This document shows positions 1 through 7,999 of a DNA stretch of 9,611 nucleotides, one piece after another; the first letter of the stretch is position 1, and each line of letters begins with the position of its first letter. The stretch is taken from assembly GCA_902782655.1 (NCBI GenBank), contig CACZNY010000247.1, forward strand, positions 1 through 9,611, read 5' to 3'. The translations under genes were made by a program, and so were the position numbers. The notes under the pieces are model-generated. The model saw only the letters and a list, made by a program, of their open reading frames with translations, made no database searches and was not told where the DNA came from. Source of the stretch: an uncultured Lachnospiraceae bacterium (GTDB lineage Bacteria; Bacillota; Clostridia; Lachnospirales; Lachnospiraceae).

Positions 1-6
1 TGTTTA

Positions 7-15
7 TGGTAGAAT
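7..15 (+). promoter_or_regulatory. extended -10 promoter element for the AI-2E/tatD/rsmA operon
   Basis: TGG followed by TAGAAT (10-15) matches an extended -10 element (TGn-TATAAT, 5 of 6 in the hexamer). It would start transcription near base 22 and leave a short leader of about 30 nt before the ATG at 51. The -35 region lies outside the window, so this rests on one half of a promoter. Confidence 0.45.
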
Positions 16-50
16 AATGTTGCAAAAATACCGTCAGGAGAAAACACAGG

Positions 51-1331
51 ATGAAGATCAATCAGTATTTTAAGAACAATAAATGGATGCCCTACGCTAT
101 GGCAGGATGCGTTACGGTTTTATTTTATCTGCTGGCAAGTCATATTAACTATTTTTTTATTGGCCTGAGATCGTTCCTCGGCTACATCTCTCCGGTTATA
201 ATAGGTCTCATAATGGCCTATATCTTAGATCCTCTCGTAAAGGTGTTTGAGAATAACATTTTTTCCGGTATCAAGGCAAAACCCGGTATCAAAAGGCTTT
301 TATCAGTCTGGGTCACGATAATACTCGTTCTGCTAACTCTTGTTGTGTTTATGTTCGCACTGGTTCCTCAGATAGTGAAGTCTCTCGGGACTTTTTTCGC
401 TAACTTCGATTCATACGCAAACAGCCTGCAGAGTATTCTTAATTCCATAAGCCTTGATGCAGCTGAAAACTCTGTAGATATATCGAATATTACCAAGATC
501 CTGGATACGGCGATAGAAAATTTGGCTGACTATATCCAGAAGAATCTCGGAAACATAGTCAATACCTCTATAAATGCGGGAATGACGGTAATAAGCGTCG
601 TGATGTCGTTTATCCTGGCCATATATATGCTGAGCGGTAAAGAAAGACTGAAAGAGGCCTGGAAGAGATTCCTGCAGGGGGTGCTTTCTGATAAAAGCTA
701 TTCTGAGATATCCGTTTTCTGGAACAGGTGTAATCAGATCCTTATCAGATACATAGCCGGAGATATTCTGGATGGGGTGATCGTAGGCATTGTAAACTTT
801 ATTTTTATGTCGATATGCAGGATGGATTATGCAGCCCTGATATCGGTAATAGTGGGACTGACAAACCTTGCCCCGACTTTCGGACCATTGGCGGGAGCTG
901 TCATAGGCGTTTTTTTCCTGGTTTTCGTCAATCCCTGGTTCGCGCTCTGGTTCCTGATATTCACTGCCATACTCCAGACTTTGGACGGATATATCATAAA
1001 GCCCAAGCTTTTCGGCAATACGCTAGGGGTTTCCTCTTTGTGGATACTCATATCCATAATAGTACTCGGCCGGATGTTCGGTATACCGGGGATACTTCTT
1101 GCCATACCTTTTGCGGCGATATCGGATATCATTTATAAGGAGATAATAATCCGCAAACTGGAGCAGCGAAAGGAAGAACGAAAGATAGCCCTTGCTGAGG
1201 AGGAAGAAAAAAAAGCAGCAGGCCAGGCGGCAATGCTGGCGGCTAAGAAGGCGATAAAAGCTGTGGTAGATAATGACCGGCTGGCAGCTGAAGCCGGGGA
1301 GAAAAAAGAAGGGTCTGAAAATGATATTTGA
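51..1331 (+). CDS. AI-2E family transporter (multi-pass membrane protein)
   Basis: This is a 426-residue integral membrane protein of the AI-2E/PerM-like family. Members transport small solutes: autoinducer-2 in the founding case, and sodium/proton exchange in others. The substrate cannot be told from sequence. Hydrophobic segments lie at about residues 13-35, 42-62, 86-107, 173-195, 238-257, 259-311 (two spans) and 327-360, giving the family's usual eight spans with a large polar insert between the third and fourth (about 108-172). Family signatures are NLAPTFGPLAGAV (272-284) and, near the C-terminus, DGYIIKPKLFG (312-322) followed by a long Gly/Ile-rich final region. Residues 362-426 form a highly charged, Glu/Lys/Ala-rich cytoplasmic tail, probably helical or coiled-coil, longer than in many members. 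AGGAG at 36-40 precedes the ATG by 10 nt. The gene overlaps the next one by 11 nt, so they are probably co-transcribed and translationally linked. Confidence 0.88.
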   Translation: MKINQYFKNNKWMPYAMAGCVTVLFYLLASHINYFFIGLRSFLGYISPVIIGLIMAYILDPLVKVFENNIFSGIKAKPGIKRLLSVWVTIILVLLTLVVFMFALVPQIVKSLGTFFANFDSYANSLQSILNSISLDAAENSVDISNITKILDTAIENLADYIQKNLGNIVNTSINAGMTVISVVMSFILAIYMLSGKERLKEAWKRFLQGVLSDKSYSEISVFWNRCNQILIRYIAGDILDGVIVGIVNFIFMSICRMDYAALISVIVGLTNLAPTFGPLAGAVIGVFFLVFVNPWFALWFLIFTAILQTLDGYIIKPKLFGNTLGVSSLWILISIIVLGRMFGIPGILLAIPFAAISDIIYKEIIIRKLEQRKEERKIALAEEEEKKAAGQAAMLAAKKAIKAVVDNDRLAAEAGEKKEGSENDI

Positions 1332-2103
1332 GACTCATGCCCACTATGATGACGAAATATTTGATCCTGACAGGGAGGAGTTGCTTTCCGAAAAGCTGAA
1401 AGGATCAGGTATAGAGGTTATCGTGAATGTTGCATCAGACGCTTCATCTGTCGATAGCTCAGACGAGCTCTCAAGAAAATATCCCAATGTTTATGCTGCT
1501 TTAGGGCTTCATCCATCCGATATAAGGGATCTATCAGAGGAGATGCTGATGCACATCGAAAAGCTGGCAAAAAACAATGAGAAGGTAAGGGCTGTCGGAG
1601 AGATCGGTCTTGATTATCATTATGGAAAAGATGATATCCTGGAACAGAAAAAGGGTTTTGTTCGCCAGATAGAGCTTGCAAAGGAACTGTCTCTACCCAT
1701 CATAGTACATTCCAGGGAGGCTTCCAGGGATACGATGGAGATCATAAAAGATCATTATTCAGATAAAAGAGACTGTATAAACGGAGTGATCCATTGTTTT
1801 TCTTACTCCTCAGAGGATGCTTTTAAGTACATTGATCTGGGTTTCGTGATAGGTGTAGGGGGGGTAGTGACATATAAAAACGGCAAAAAGCTTAAGGAGG
1901 TCGTAAAGGAAATACCGCTTGAGAAAATCGTAGTGGAAACGGACTGTCCTTATCTTGCTCCCGAGCCCCACAGGGGAGAGCGAAATACATCCTTAAACCT
2001 CCCTTTTATCATTCAGGCGATAGCAGAAATAAAGGAGACGTCTGAGGAGGAAGTCGAGCACATTACTTTTGAAACGGCGGGAAAGCTATACAGGATAGCA
2101 TGA
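1321..2103 (+). CDS. TatD family metal-dependent hydrolase / DNase
   Basis: This is a TatD-type TIM-barrel hydrolase of 260 residues, the usual length for the family. Characterised members are divalent-metal-dependent 3'-5' DNases, and some act on D-aminoacyl-tRNA. The metal-site pattern is complete, counting from the ATG at 1321: THAH (H6, H8), GEIGLDYHY (E94), IVHSRE (H130), IHCFSYS (H158) and VETDCPYLAP (D208). The reading frame is open further upstream to an ATG at 1273, but the extra 16 residues are basic and unlike the family, whose proteins begin right before the THxH motif. AGAAGGG ends about 7 nt before 1321, which supports that start. The gene overlaps the transporter by 11 nt and ends in an ATGA overlap with rsmA. 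TatD next to rsmA is a common Firmicutes arrangement. I leave the symbol blank because the family has several paralogues with differing roles. Confidence 0.93.
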   Translation: MIFETHAHYDDEIFDPDREELLSEKLKGSGIEVIVNVASDASSVDSSDELSRKYPNVYAALGLHPSDIRDLSEEMLMHIEKLAKNNEKVRAVGEIGLDYHYGKDDILEQKKGFVRQIELAKELSLPIIVHSREASRDTMEIIKDHYSDKRDCINGVIHCFSYSSEDAFKYIDLGFVIGVGGVVTYKNGKKLKEVVKEIPLEKIVVETDCPYLAPEPHRGERNTSLNLPFIIQAIAEIKETSEEEVEHITFETAGKLYRIA

Positions 2104-2948
2104 AGCAGGGATATTTAGCTGATAATACAAAGGAAGTGCTGAGCCGGTACGGCTTTGCCGCGAGCAAGCGCTTCGGTCAGAATTTTATAACCGATGTCAC
2201 GGTGCTGGAGGATATAGTTAAAGCTTCGCATGTTACGAAGGAAGAAAACGTGCTGGAGATAGGTCCGGGAATAGGAACCCTGACTGAGTATCTCGCTAAA
2301 GCAGCCGGCAGGGTTTATGCAGTAGAAGTTGACAAAAAGCTGATACCCATCCTTAATGAAACCCTTAAAGGGCTGAATAACGTCGAGATAATAAACGAGG
2401 ATATAATGAAGACCGATATCCCTTCTCTGATGAAGGATACACCCTTCCGCATCATTGCCAATCTTCCGTATTACATTACCACACCGATCATCATGTCCCT
2501 GCTCGAATCGCATATTTCCTGCAGATCCATAACGGTCATGGTTCAAAAGGAGGTGGGAGAGCGCATGACGGCATCTCCGGGGAATAAAAATTATGGAGCC
2601 CTTACTCTGGCCGTAGGCTACTATTCACGGGCATCCATTGTAAGAGAGGTACCGGCGCGTTTTTTTATTCCTGTGCCCAAGGTGGATTCAGTGATAGTAC
2701 ATATGGATATCTGGGATAAGCCTGGCGTGGAAGTATCGAATGAGACGCTGATGTTTTCCGTTATACGCGGAGCTTTTAATCAGAGGCGAAAAACCCTTGT
2801 AAATGCGCTTTCCGGCTATGCGGGACTTAATATACCTAAGGAGAGGATAGCAGAGGCTGTGGCTGATCTGGGGTTTAAGCCTGCAGTGAGGGGTGAGGAG
2901 CTGTCTCTTGAGCAGTTTGCGCAGCTTACAGATAGGCTAAAAATGTAA
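2100..2948 (+). CDS. rsmA: 16S rRNA (adenine(1518)-N(6)/adenine(1519)-N(6))-dimethyltransferase RsmA
   Basis: RsmA (KsgA) dimethylates two adjacent adenines in the 3'-terminal hairpin of 16S rRNA late in 30S assembly, using S-adenosylmethionine. Its loss typically gives kasugamycin resistance. The 282-residue protein shows the full motif set: FGQNF (25-29), SAM motif I VLEIGPGIGTLT (51-62), the acidic residue binding the SAM ribose in AVEVDK (E76), motif IV NLPYYITTP (121-129) where the target adenine is held, FFIPVPKVDS (188-197), and FNQRRKTL (226-233) in the C-terminal helical domain. The start is an ATG sharing four bases (ATGA) with the tatD stop. Only a short AGGA (2092-2095) lies upstream, so translational coupling to tatD is likely. 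rnmV, which lies between these genes in Bacillus, is missing here. No terminator is visible after the stop. Confidence 0.97.
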   Translation: MKQGYLADNTKEVLSRYGFAASKRFGQNFITDVTVLEDIVKASHVTKEENVLEIGPGIGTLTEYLAKAAGRVYAVEVDKKLIPILNETLKGLNNVEIINEDIMKTDIPSLMKDTPFRIIANLPYYITTPIIMSLLESHISCRSITVMVQKEVGERMTASPGNKNYGALTLAVGYYSRASIVREVPARFFIPVPKVDSVIVHMDIWDKPGVEVSNETLMFSVIRGAFNQRRKTLVNALSGYAGLNIPKERIAEAVADLGFKPAVRGEELSLEQFAQLTDRLKM

Positions 2949-2961
2949 TCCATCGCAGATG

Positions 2962-2991
2962 TTGTTGTCATTTACAGTTTTGTGATACAAT
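2962..2991 (+). promoter_or_regulatory. putative sigma-A promoter for the TPR/AAA-like gene and glgB
   Basis: In the 99-nt gap after rsmA, TGA-TACAAT (2983-2991) fits an extended -10 element. Possible -35 hexamers are TTGTTG (2962-2967, 18-nt spacer) or TTGTCA (2965-2970, 15-nt spacer), neither ideally spaced. Transcription would start near 2998, about 50 nt before the TTG start at 3048. The rest of the gap shows no stable hairpin or terminator, so read-through from rsmA is also possible. Confidence 0.45.
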
Positions 2992-3047
2992 ATATAGGTT
3001 ATAGTATTCTCGGATAATGAGGACATTCACGTCAGAGGCACAATACT

Positions 3048-5963
3048 TTGGATAAGTACGAAAAAAAGGTCAGGGTAAACCAGATCGTCTCCTGTATAAA
3101 AAACGGAGAGTATTATGATGCGCAGGAGATAGCGGATACTATTGACTGGCGTCAGGAAAAAAGCATAAGAAACCTCAGGATGGTGAGTGAGGTATATAAG
3201 ATCAATAAACGGTATGAAGATTCGCTTGCCGTATTGAATCTGGCTTATGAGAAAAACCCAGAAGATCCCATTAAAAGAAAAATAGTATATGATCTATGTG
3301 AGCTTGCGATAAAAATGGGACAGTTCGGCATTGCCGTGCGTTATATGAAGGAATTCTCCCGGCTTGCTCCCAAGGATCCCGGAAGATATATACTGCAATA
3401 CCGTCTATTAAAGGCGACGGACGCAGATTACGGGGAGAGGATCGAACTGCTTGAGGAGTTTAAGAGCAGGCATTTCGGGGATTTTGACGGAAGATGGGCG
3501 TATGAGCTGGCTTATATGTATCATCTGACCGGAAAGGGTGAAAAGTGTGTAGAGTGCTGTAATGAAATAGCGCTTTGGTTTGTGACGGGACCGGTCGTAG
3601 TCAAAGCCCTCAAATTAAAAAAAGAGCATCAGCAGCTCTCGTATGAGGAAGAACAAAAGATCTTAAGCTCTGATCAGGGAATGGCAGATGAAGAGGTTCT
3701 CTATCAGAAAAAACACGATACCGATACCGCTCCTGTATACATGGACACCACACCGGTGATAGGAGACGGGTACAGCACAGCCGATGCGGAAGAAAGACTG
3801 AATCCTGCAGCACAGGGCAGCTATTTACCTAACGGATATTATCCGGAAGGCTATGGACAGGAGGTGAATCAGCCTCTCCAGCTGTCACCGGGCACAGAAG
3901 CAAGTCCGCAGGATTTCAATATTGAAGTAAAAAAGGTGGATGCATCTTTAGAACCTACCATAAGGATGGCTGAAAAGAAGACAGGGCCTTCAATTATGAC
4001 GAGAGATACGAATGTGCTGCCGGATATAAATAAAAGCCAGCCTGAGCAGGAGGAAACTACAGAGCCTGTTCCTGAGCCGGTAAAGCAGCCGGAACCGGAT
4101 AAAACCTACCAGACAGAGCCTGTTCATAAGGTTTCAGAGGATACCGTTCCTGTCGAGGAGATGCCCGTTGAGACCCCGGCGATTCCGGGTATTGAGGATG
4201 CCATTTCTCAGACAGGCAGCATTGCCCAACAGGAAATATCAGTCAATCTGGATAAATTCAGTACCATGAATCTTCAGGCCGAGCTCAGGGAGAACATGGA
4301 AAAGCTGCAGGAAGAAACCGGCGAGCCGCTGCGGGAAAAGGAAGAAAAGCTTCCTGACAGGGTCGCTGAGCCTGACAAGGAGCTTACAGAGATAAAAGCC
4401 GATCCGATGGCCTTGGAAAAGACGGGGGACAGTAAGACCGGGGATAAGACATCTGAAACAGCATCCGGAGCGGCGCCAATCAGGGAGCCTTTATCTTCGG
4501 AGCCGGTAAGGACCATGGATCCCACCCTGGCTCCGCAGATGACTGATGAGGAGGTAGCAGCAAAGATCTCAAGGGTTCCGGTGCCTGATCAGTTCAGGAA
4601 TTATATTTCGCAGGAAATGGACGGTCAGATGCAGCTCAACGTTCCGGCAGAAGAGCCGATGGACGAAAAGCAGATCACCGGACAGATGGATATAGAGAGC
4701 ATACTGGCGGAATGGGATAAGCTTCAGGCTGAAGCAAGGGAGCGCCGGATAAGAGCGGCAAAGCAGAAATCTCTGGAACAGACGAATGAGCTTGCCAGAC
4801 CATTGGCGAATGTTTTGCCCGGATATGAGCTCCCCAATCCAGAGGATTTAGCGAAGGAAGAAATAAAGGAGCCGGAGCCCCCTGTCGAACCGATGGTTTC
4901 TCCAAAGGGAATTACCGGCGGAGTCGATATATCAGAAATAGAATCTGCGCTTGAAGCTGAGGTAGAAAAAGCGCCAAAAGAGAGGCTGCCTAAGAGAGAT
5001 ATTCCGGAAAAAGCCGAAGATATACCTGAAGAGCCGGAGCCCGAAACAGATACAGATACAGACGGATATGGGGATGAGCCCGATACGGAGACAAAGACAG
5101 AGACAGAGCCTGCTGAGAGAGATGAAGCAGCTGAAGATAATGAGAGCGGGCCGGATCCGGTGAAGAAGAATCCTCACTTTGTAAGCTATGAAACCGTAGA
5201 GCTACCGTCTGTTTTTGACAGCTTTTTAAATATCAAGGGATTAGCGCCGCAGCTTAAAGCGGCAGAGGACAGGATGTCAATGGAGGCTTCCCACGGAAAT
5301 GTCCTTATAGTAGGCAGTGAGCACGCCGCCAGAATGGAGCTCATACAGGCTATAGTCCGCGATATGGGTGAAAAGGAGGCCAGAGGAGAGATAAAGGCAG
5401 CGGCCATAGATGCCGATACATTCAATAATAAAGATGTGGTGAAATCTGTGAAGGCTCTGGCCGGGAATGTCCTTGTGATCGAGGGTGCCGGGCGTCTTTC
5501 TGATGATGCCATGAATGCCCTGCTCTCATGCCTGACAGAGGAAGGAGCTTCCTCAGGGAAAGGCGAATCTCCTGATGGCAGGCTTGATATACTGGTCATA
5601 TTGGAGGATTCCAAGGGGGGCGCTAAGAATTTAAACGAATACAACGGGTTTGACGATGTATTTAATGTCCTTGTTGATATCCCTACTCTCAGCAATGATT
5701 ATCTTGTCGATCATGCGAAGAGTTACGCTATGGAAAAGGGCTACACCTTGGATGATATGGCTGTTCTGGCCCTGTATCAGAGGATAGATGAAAGACAGAC
5801 GGCAGATCATGTCGTGACATCTGATGAGGTAGAGCATATAATAGATGCAGCAATAAAAAAAGCCAACAAGAAAAATCTTAAGCATCTCGGAGATGTGCTG
5901 TTCGGAAAGCGTTATAATGATGAAGATCTCATAGTACTGAGAGAAAAAGATTTTGCAAAATAA
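3048..5963 (+). CDS. TPR-repeat protein with long acidic linker and degenerate AAA+-like C-terminal domain
   Basis: This 971-residue protein has no signal peptide or membrane span, so it is probably cytoplasmic. Three parts are visible. Residues 1-205 are paired helices typical of tetratricopeptide repeats (for example about 42-71, 75-108 and 148-180), a protein-binding scaffold. Residues 206-715 are low-complexity, rich in Glu, Pro, Asp and Thr, and probably disordered. Islands within it include two ITGxxDI motifs (543-549 and 622-628), the first followed by a charged amphipathic helix (about 550-578). Residues 718-945 resemble an AAA+ module of the CbbX/SpoVK type: a P-loop-like strand NVLIVG (751-756), a Walker-B-like strand NVLVIEGAG (807-815), and a lid-like segment from DIPTLS (877-882) to about 940. 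The Walker A Gly-Lys-Ser/Thr is replaced by A761-R762-M763, and Walker B Asp-Glu by E812-G813, so ATP hydrolysis is doubtful. The start is TTG (3048), with AGAGG (3034-3038) 9 nt upstream and no in-frame upstream ATG. glgB follows after 22 nt. The function is unknown; the domain reading is by eye. Confidence 0.8.
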   Translation: MDKYEKKVRVNQIVSCIKNGEYYDAQEIADTIDWRQEKSIRNLRMVSEVYKINKRYEDSLAVLNLAYEKNPEDPIKRKIVYDLCELAIKMGQFGIAVRYMKEFSRLAPKDPGRYILQYRLLKATDADYGERIELLEEFKSRHFGDFDGRWAYELAYMYHLTGKGEKCVECCNEIALWFVTGPVVVKALKLKKEHQQLSYEEEQKILSSDQGMADEEVLYQKKHDTDTAPVYMDTTPVIGDGYSTADAEERLNPAAQGSYLPNGYYPEGYGQEVNQPLQLSPGTEASPQDFNIEVKKVDASLEPTIRMAEKKTGPSIMTRDTNVLPDINKSQPEQEETTEPVPEPVKQPEPDKTYQTEPVHKVSEDTVPVEEMPVETPAIPGIEDAISQTGSIAQQEISVNLDKFSTMNLQAELRENMEKLQEETGEPLREKEEKLPDRVAEPDKELTEIKADPMALEKTGDSKTGDKTSETASGAAPIREPLSSEPVRTMDPTLAPQMTDEEVAAKISRVPVPDQFRNYISQEMDGQMQLNVPAEEPMDEKQITGQMDIESILAEWDKLQAEARERRIRAAKQKSLEQTNELARPLANVLPGYELPNPEDLAKEEIKEPEPPVEPMVSPKGITGGVDISEIESALEAEVEKAPKERLPKRDIPEKAEDIPEEPEPETDTDTDGYGDEPDTETKTETEPAERDEAAEDNESGPDPVKKNPHFVSYETVELPSVFDSFLNIKGLAPQLKAAEDRMSMEASHGNVLIVGSEHAARMELIQAIVRDMGEKEARGEIKAAAIDADTFNNKDVVKSVKALAGNVLVIEGAGRLSDDAMNALLSCLTEEGASSGKGESPDGRLDILVILEDSKGGAKNLNEYNGFDDVFNVLVDIPTLSNDYLVDHAKSYAMEKGYTLDDMAVLALYQRIDERQTADHVVTSDEVEHIIDAAIKKANKKNLKHLGDVLFGKRYNDEDLIVLREKDFAK
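5046..5108 (+). repeat. short in-frame hexanucleotide repeats encoding a Thr/Asp/Glu tract
   Basis: Three head-to-tail copies of ACAGAT (the last ending in C) at 5046-5063 are followed by GACAGA-type purine-rich repeats at about 5088-5108. They encode alternating Thr-Asp and Thr-Glu in the disordered linker of the 971-residue protein (about residues 667-687). The six-base unit keeps frame, so copy number could vary between strains without breaking the gene. Confidence 0.6.
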
Positions 5964-5985
5964 GTGATCCTGACAGGGGGACAAA

Positions 5986-7956
5986 ATGGCAGAAAAGAAA
6001 AAAACTCCTACAACTAAAGCTATCCGTAAGACTACGGAAAAAAAGGCAAAACCACAGAAGACCGAAACTATGTTTTTCAGCAAGGATGATGCATATTACT
6101 TCGGCCAGGGAGTGCATTATGACATTTATAAAAAGCTGGGAGCGCATCCCTCAGCTGAAAACGGGGAAGAAGGGTATTTCTTTGCCGTGTGGGCACCGCA
6201 TGCAAAATATGTAGCCGTGACCGGAGAATTTAACGGATGGGATACCGGCGCGGATGCCATGGAATGCAACAATGAAGTGGGAGTATGGACAAAGTTCATT
6301 CCCGGCGTAAAAGAAGGCGCAATGTATAAATACTATATAGTCAGCGCTGCAGGTGACGGTCTGTATAAAGCGGATCCCTATGCCTGCTATGCGGAAAAAA
6401 GACCGGGAACCGCTTCAAGAACCTTCGACATAAACCATTTTTCCTGGAAAGACAGTAAGTGGATGAAGGATCGCGCAAAGAAGGATATGTACAAAGAGCC
6501 TATGGCCATATATGAATGCCATATAGGCTCCTGGATGAAGCATCCTACAGAAGAGAACGACGGATTTTACTCATACAGGGAATTTGCGGACAGGATAAGC
6601 GATTATCTGAAGGACATGCCTTATACTCATGTGGAGCTGATGGGCATTGCAGAGCATCCCTTTGACGGATCATGGGGATATCAGGTCACGGGTTATTACG
6701 CTCCTACATCACGATACGGAAATCCGGATGATTTCCGGTATCTCGTGAATAAGCTCCATGAGCAGGGCAAGGGCGTGATACTTGACTGGGTACCGGCTCA
6801 TTTCCCCAGAGATGCGCATGGTCTTGCCAATTTTGATGGAGAGGCCTGCTTTGAATATGCTGACCCTAAGAAGGGAGAACACCCGGACTGGGGAACAAAG
6901 ATATTTGATTACGGCAAGAGTGAGGTAAAGAACTTCCTTATCGGGAATGCAATATACTGGATGGAGGAGTTCCATATTGACGGACTGAGAGTAGATGCTG
7001 TCGCATCCATGCTGTATCTTGATTACGGTAAGAAAGACGGACAGTGGGTTGCCAATAAATACGGCGGCAATAAGAATCTTGAAGCCATAGAGTTCTTTAA
7101 GCATCTTAATTCCTGTGTGCTCGGAAAATTCCCCGGGGCTATGATGATAGCAGAGGAATCTACGGCGTGGCCTAAGGTGACAGGCAATGTCGAAGATGAC
7201 GGACTGGGATTTTCATATAAATGGAATATGGGCTGGATGCATGATTTCTGCGACTATATGAAGCTGGATCCGTATTTCAGAAAGAACAATCATTATAAAA
7301 TGACCTTCGCCATGAGCTATAATGCGGCGGAAAACTATATCCTTGTGTTATCGCATGATGAGGTTGTACATCTTAAATGTTCGATGCTCGGTAAGATGCC
7401 GGGATATACGGTGGACAAATTTGCAAATCTTCGTACCGGCTATGCCTTTATGATGGGTCATTCAGGTAAAAAGCTCCTGTTTATGGGTCAGGAATTCGGA
7501 CAGGAGAGAGAGTGGAGTGAGGCAAGGGAGATAGACTGGTTCTCTCTGGAGGATCCCCTTCATAAGGGAATGCAGCTCTGGTTCGGTGACCTGCTGCGCC
7601 TATACAATAAATATCCCAGCATGTATGAGCTTGACGGAGGATTTGAAGGCTTCCGCTGGATAAATGCGGATGATACGGAGAAGAGTATCTATTCCTTCTA
7701 CAGACAGGATCATACAGGAAAGAACAATATCCTTTTTGTCATGAACTTTACTCCCATGGAAAGGGGCGATTACAGGGTTGGGGTTCCCAATGAGGGCAAG
7801 TATACCCTGCTCCTTAATTCTGACGAGAAAAAATATGGTGGAAATGGCGCTGAGATACCGGCATCGTTAAAAGCGGAGGAGATCCCCTGGGATGGACAGC
7901 CATATTCCATAGGCTTCAGACTGCCTCCTTTCGGATCCGCAATATTTAAGTTTTAA
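5986..7956 (+). CDS. glgB: 1,4-alpha-glucan (glycogen) branching enzyme GlgB
   Basis: GlgB cuts alpha-1,4 glucan chains and re-attaches the piece through an alpha-1,6 bond, creating branches in glycogen. The order is a Lys-rich tail (1-28), a CBM48 carbohydrate-binding/N-terminal beta domain (about 35-150, with FAVWAPHAKYVAVTGEFNGW), a GH13 catalytic barrel (about 170-545) and a C-terminal beta domain (about 560-656). GH13 motifs are intact: DWVPAHF (D267, H272), DGLRVDAVASMLY with nucleophile D337, IAEEST with acid/base E390, and LSHDEVVH (H457, D458). At 656 residues it is shorter than the 728-residue E. coli enzyme because the extra N-terminal beta domain is lacking. AGGGGG (5975-5980) lies 5 nt before the ATG. 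It follows the TPR/AAA-like gene by 22 nt and is probably co-transcribed. No other glg gene is in the window. No terminator with a T tract follows it. Confidence 0.96.
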   Translation: MAEKKKTPTTKAIRKTTEKKAKPQKTETMFFSKDDAYYFGQGVHYDIYKKLGAHPSAENGEEGYFFAVWAPHAKYVAVTGEFNGWDTGADAMECNNEVGVWTKFIPGVKEGAMYKYYIVSAAGDGLYKADPYACYAEKRPGTASRTFDINHFSWKDSKWMKDRAKKDMYKEPMAIYECHIGSWMKHPTEENDGFYSYREFADRISDYLKDMPYTHVELMGIAEHPFDGSWGYQVTGYYAPTSRYGNPDDFRYLVNKLHEQGKGVILDWVPAHFPRDAHGLANFDGEACFEYADPKKGEHPDWGTKIFDYGKSEVKNFLIGNAIYWMEEFHIDGLRVDAVASMLYLDYGKKDGQWVANKYGGNKNLEAIEFFKHLNSCVLGKFPGAMMIAEESTAWPKVTGNVEDDGLGFSYKWNMGWMHDFCDYMKLDPYFRKNNHYKMTFAMSYNAAENYILVLSHDEVVHLKCSMLGKMPGYTVDKFANLRTGYAFMMGHSGKKLLFMGQEFGQEREWSEAREIDWFSLEDPLHKGMQLWFGDLLRLYNKYPSMYELDGGFEGFRWINADDTEKSIYSFYRQDHTGKNNILFVMNFTPMERGDYRVGVPNEGKYTLLLNSDEKKYGGNGAEIPASLKAEEIPWDGQPYSIGFRLPPFGSAIFKF

Positions 7957-7957
7957 G

Positions 7958-7996
7958 TCGGATCATCAGGGTTCAGAGATAACGATGATCTGCCGA
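7958..7996 (+). other. imperfect hairpin after glgB
   Basis: GATCATC (7961-7967) pairs with GATGATC (7984-7990) across a 16-nt loop. TCG (7958-7960) and CGA (7994-7996) can extend the stem over a 3-nt bulge. No T run follows, so it is not an intrinsic terminator. It could protect the glgB message 3' end or be incidental. It overlaps the putative sigma-28-like -10 box. Confidence 0.3.
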
Positions 7997-7999
7997 TAC
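7973..7999 (+). promoter_or_regulatory. possible sigma-28 (flagellar sigma factor) promoter
   Basis: GCCGATAC (7992-7999) matches the sigma-28/sigma-D -10 consensus GCCGATAA at seven of eight bases, 56 nt upstream of the next ATG. The -35 position, 15 nt upstream, reads TCAG (7973-7976), a poor match to TAAA. A weak sigma-A alternative (TTCAGA at 7972-7977, 17 nt, GATACA at 7995-8000) occupies the same place. Promoter identity is uncertain. Confidence 0.3.

Noticed and set aside
1273..1320. Upstream in-frame ATG giving TatD 16 extra residues
   Set aside because: The extension is basic, overlaps the transporter gene more deeply, and places the THxH motif too far from the start for the family. 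The ATG at 1321 has a good ribosome binding site.
2949..3047. Search for a terminator after rsmA
   Set aside because: No GC-rich inverted repeat with a T tract is present, so none is annotated.
5046..5108. Repeat array considered as CRISPR or satellite
   Set aside because: Units are six bases with no spacers and sit in frame within a coding linker.
5186..5695. 169-codon minus-strand open frame, Ser-rich
   Set aside because: It is antisense to the AAA-like domain. The composition is that of a shadow frame and no ribosome binding site is convincing.
5969..5977. CCTGACAGG palindrome ahead of glgB considered as an operator
   Set aside because: The same string recurs inside coding regions of the window (around 1366 and 4352), and here it simply overlaps the ribosome binding site.
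5631..6083. 150-codon minus-strand open frame with a hydrophobic product
   Set aside because: It runs antisense across the end of the large gene and the start of glgB. Its hydrophobicity is a mirror of Lys/Glu/Asp-rich sense codons.
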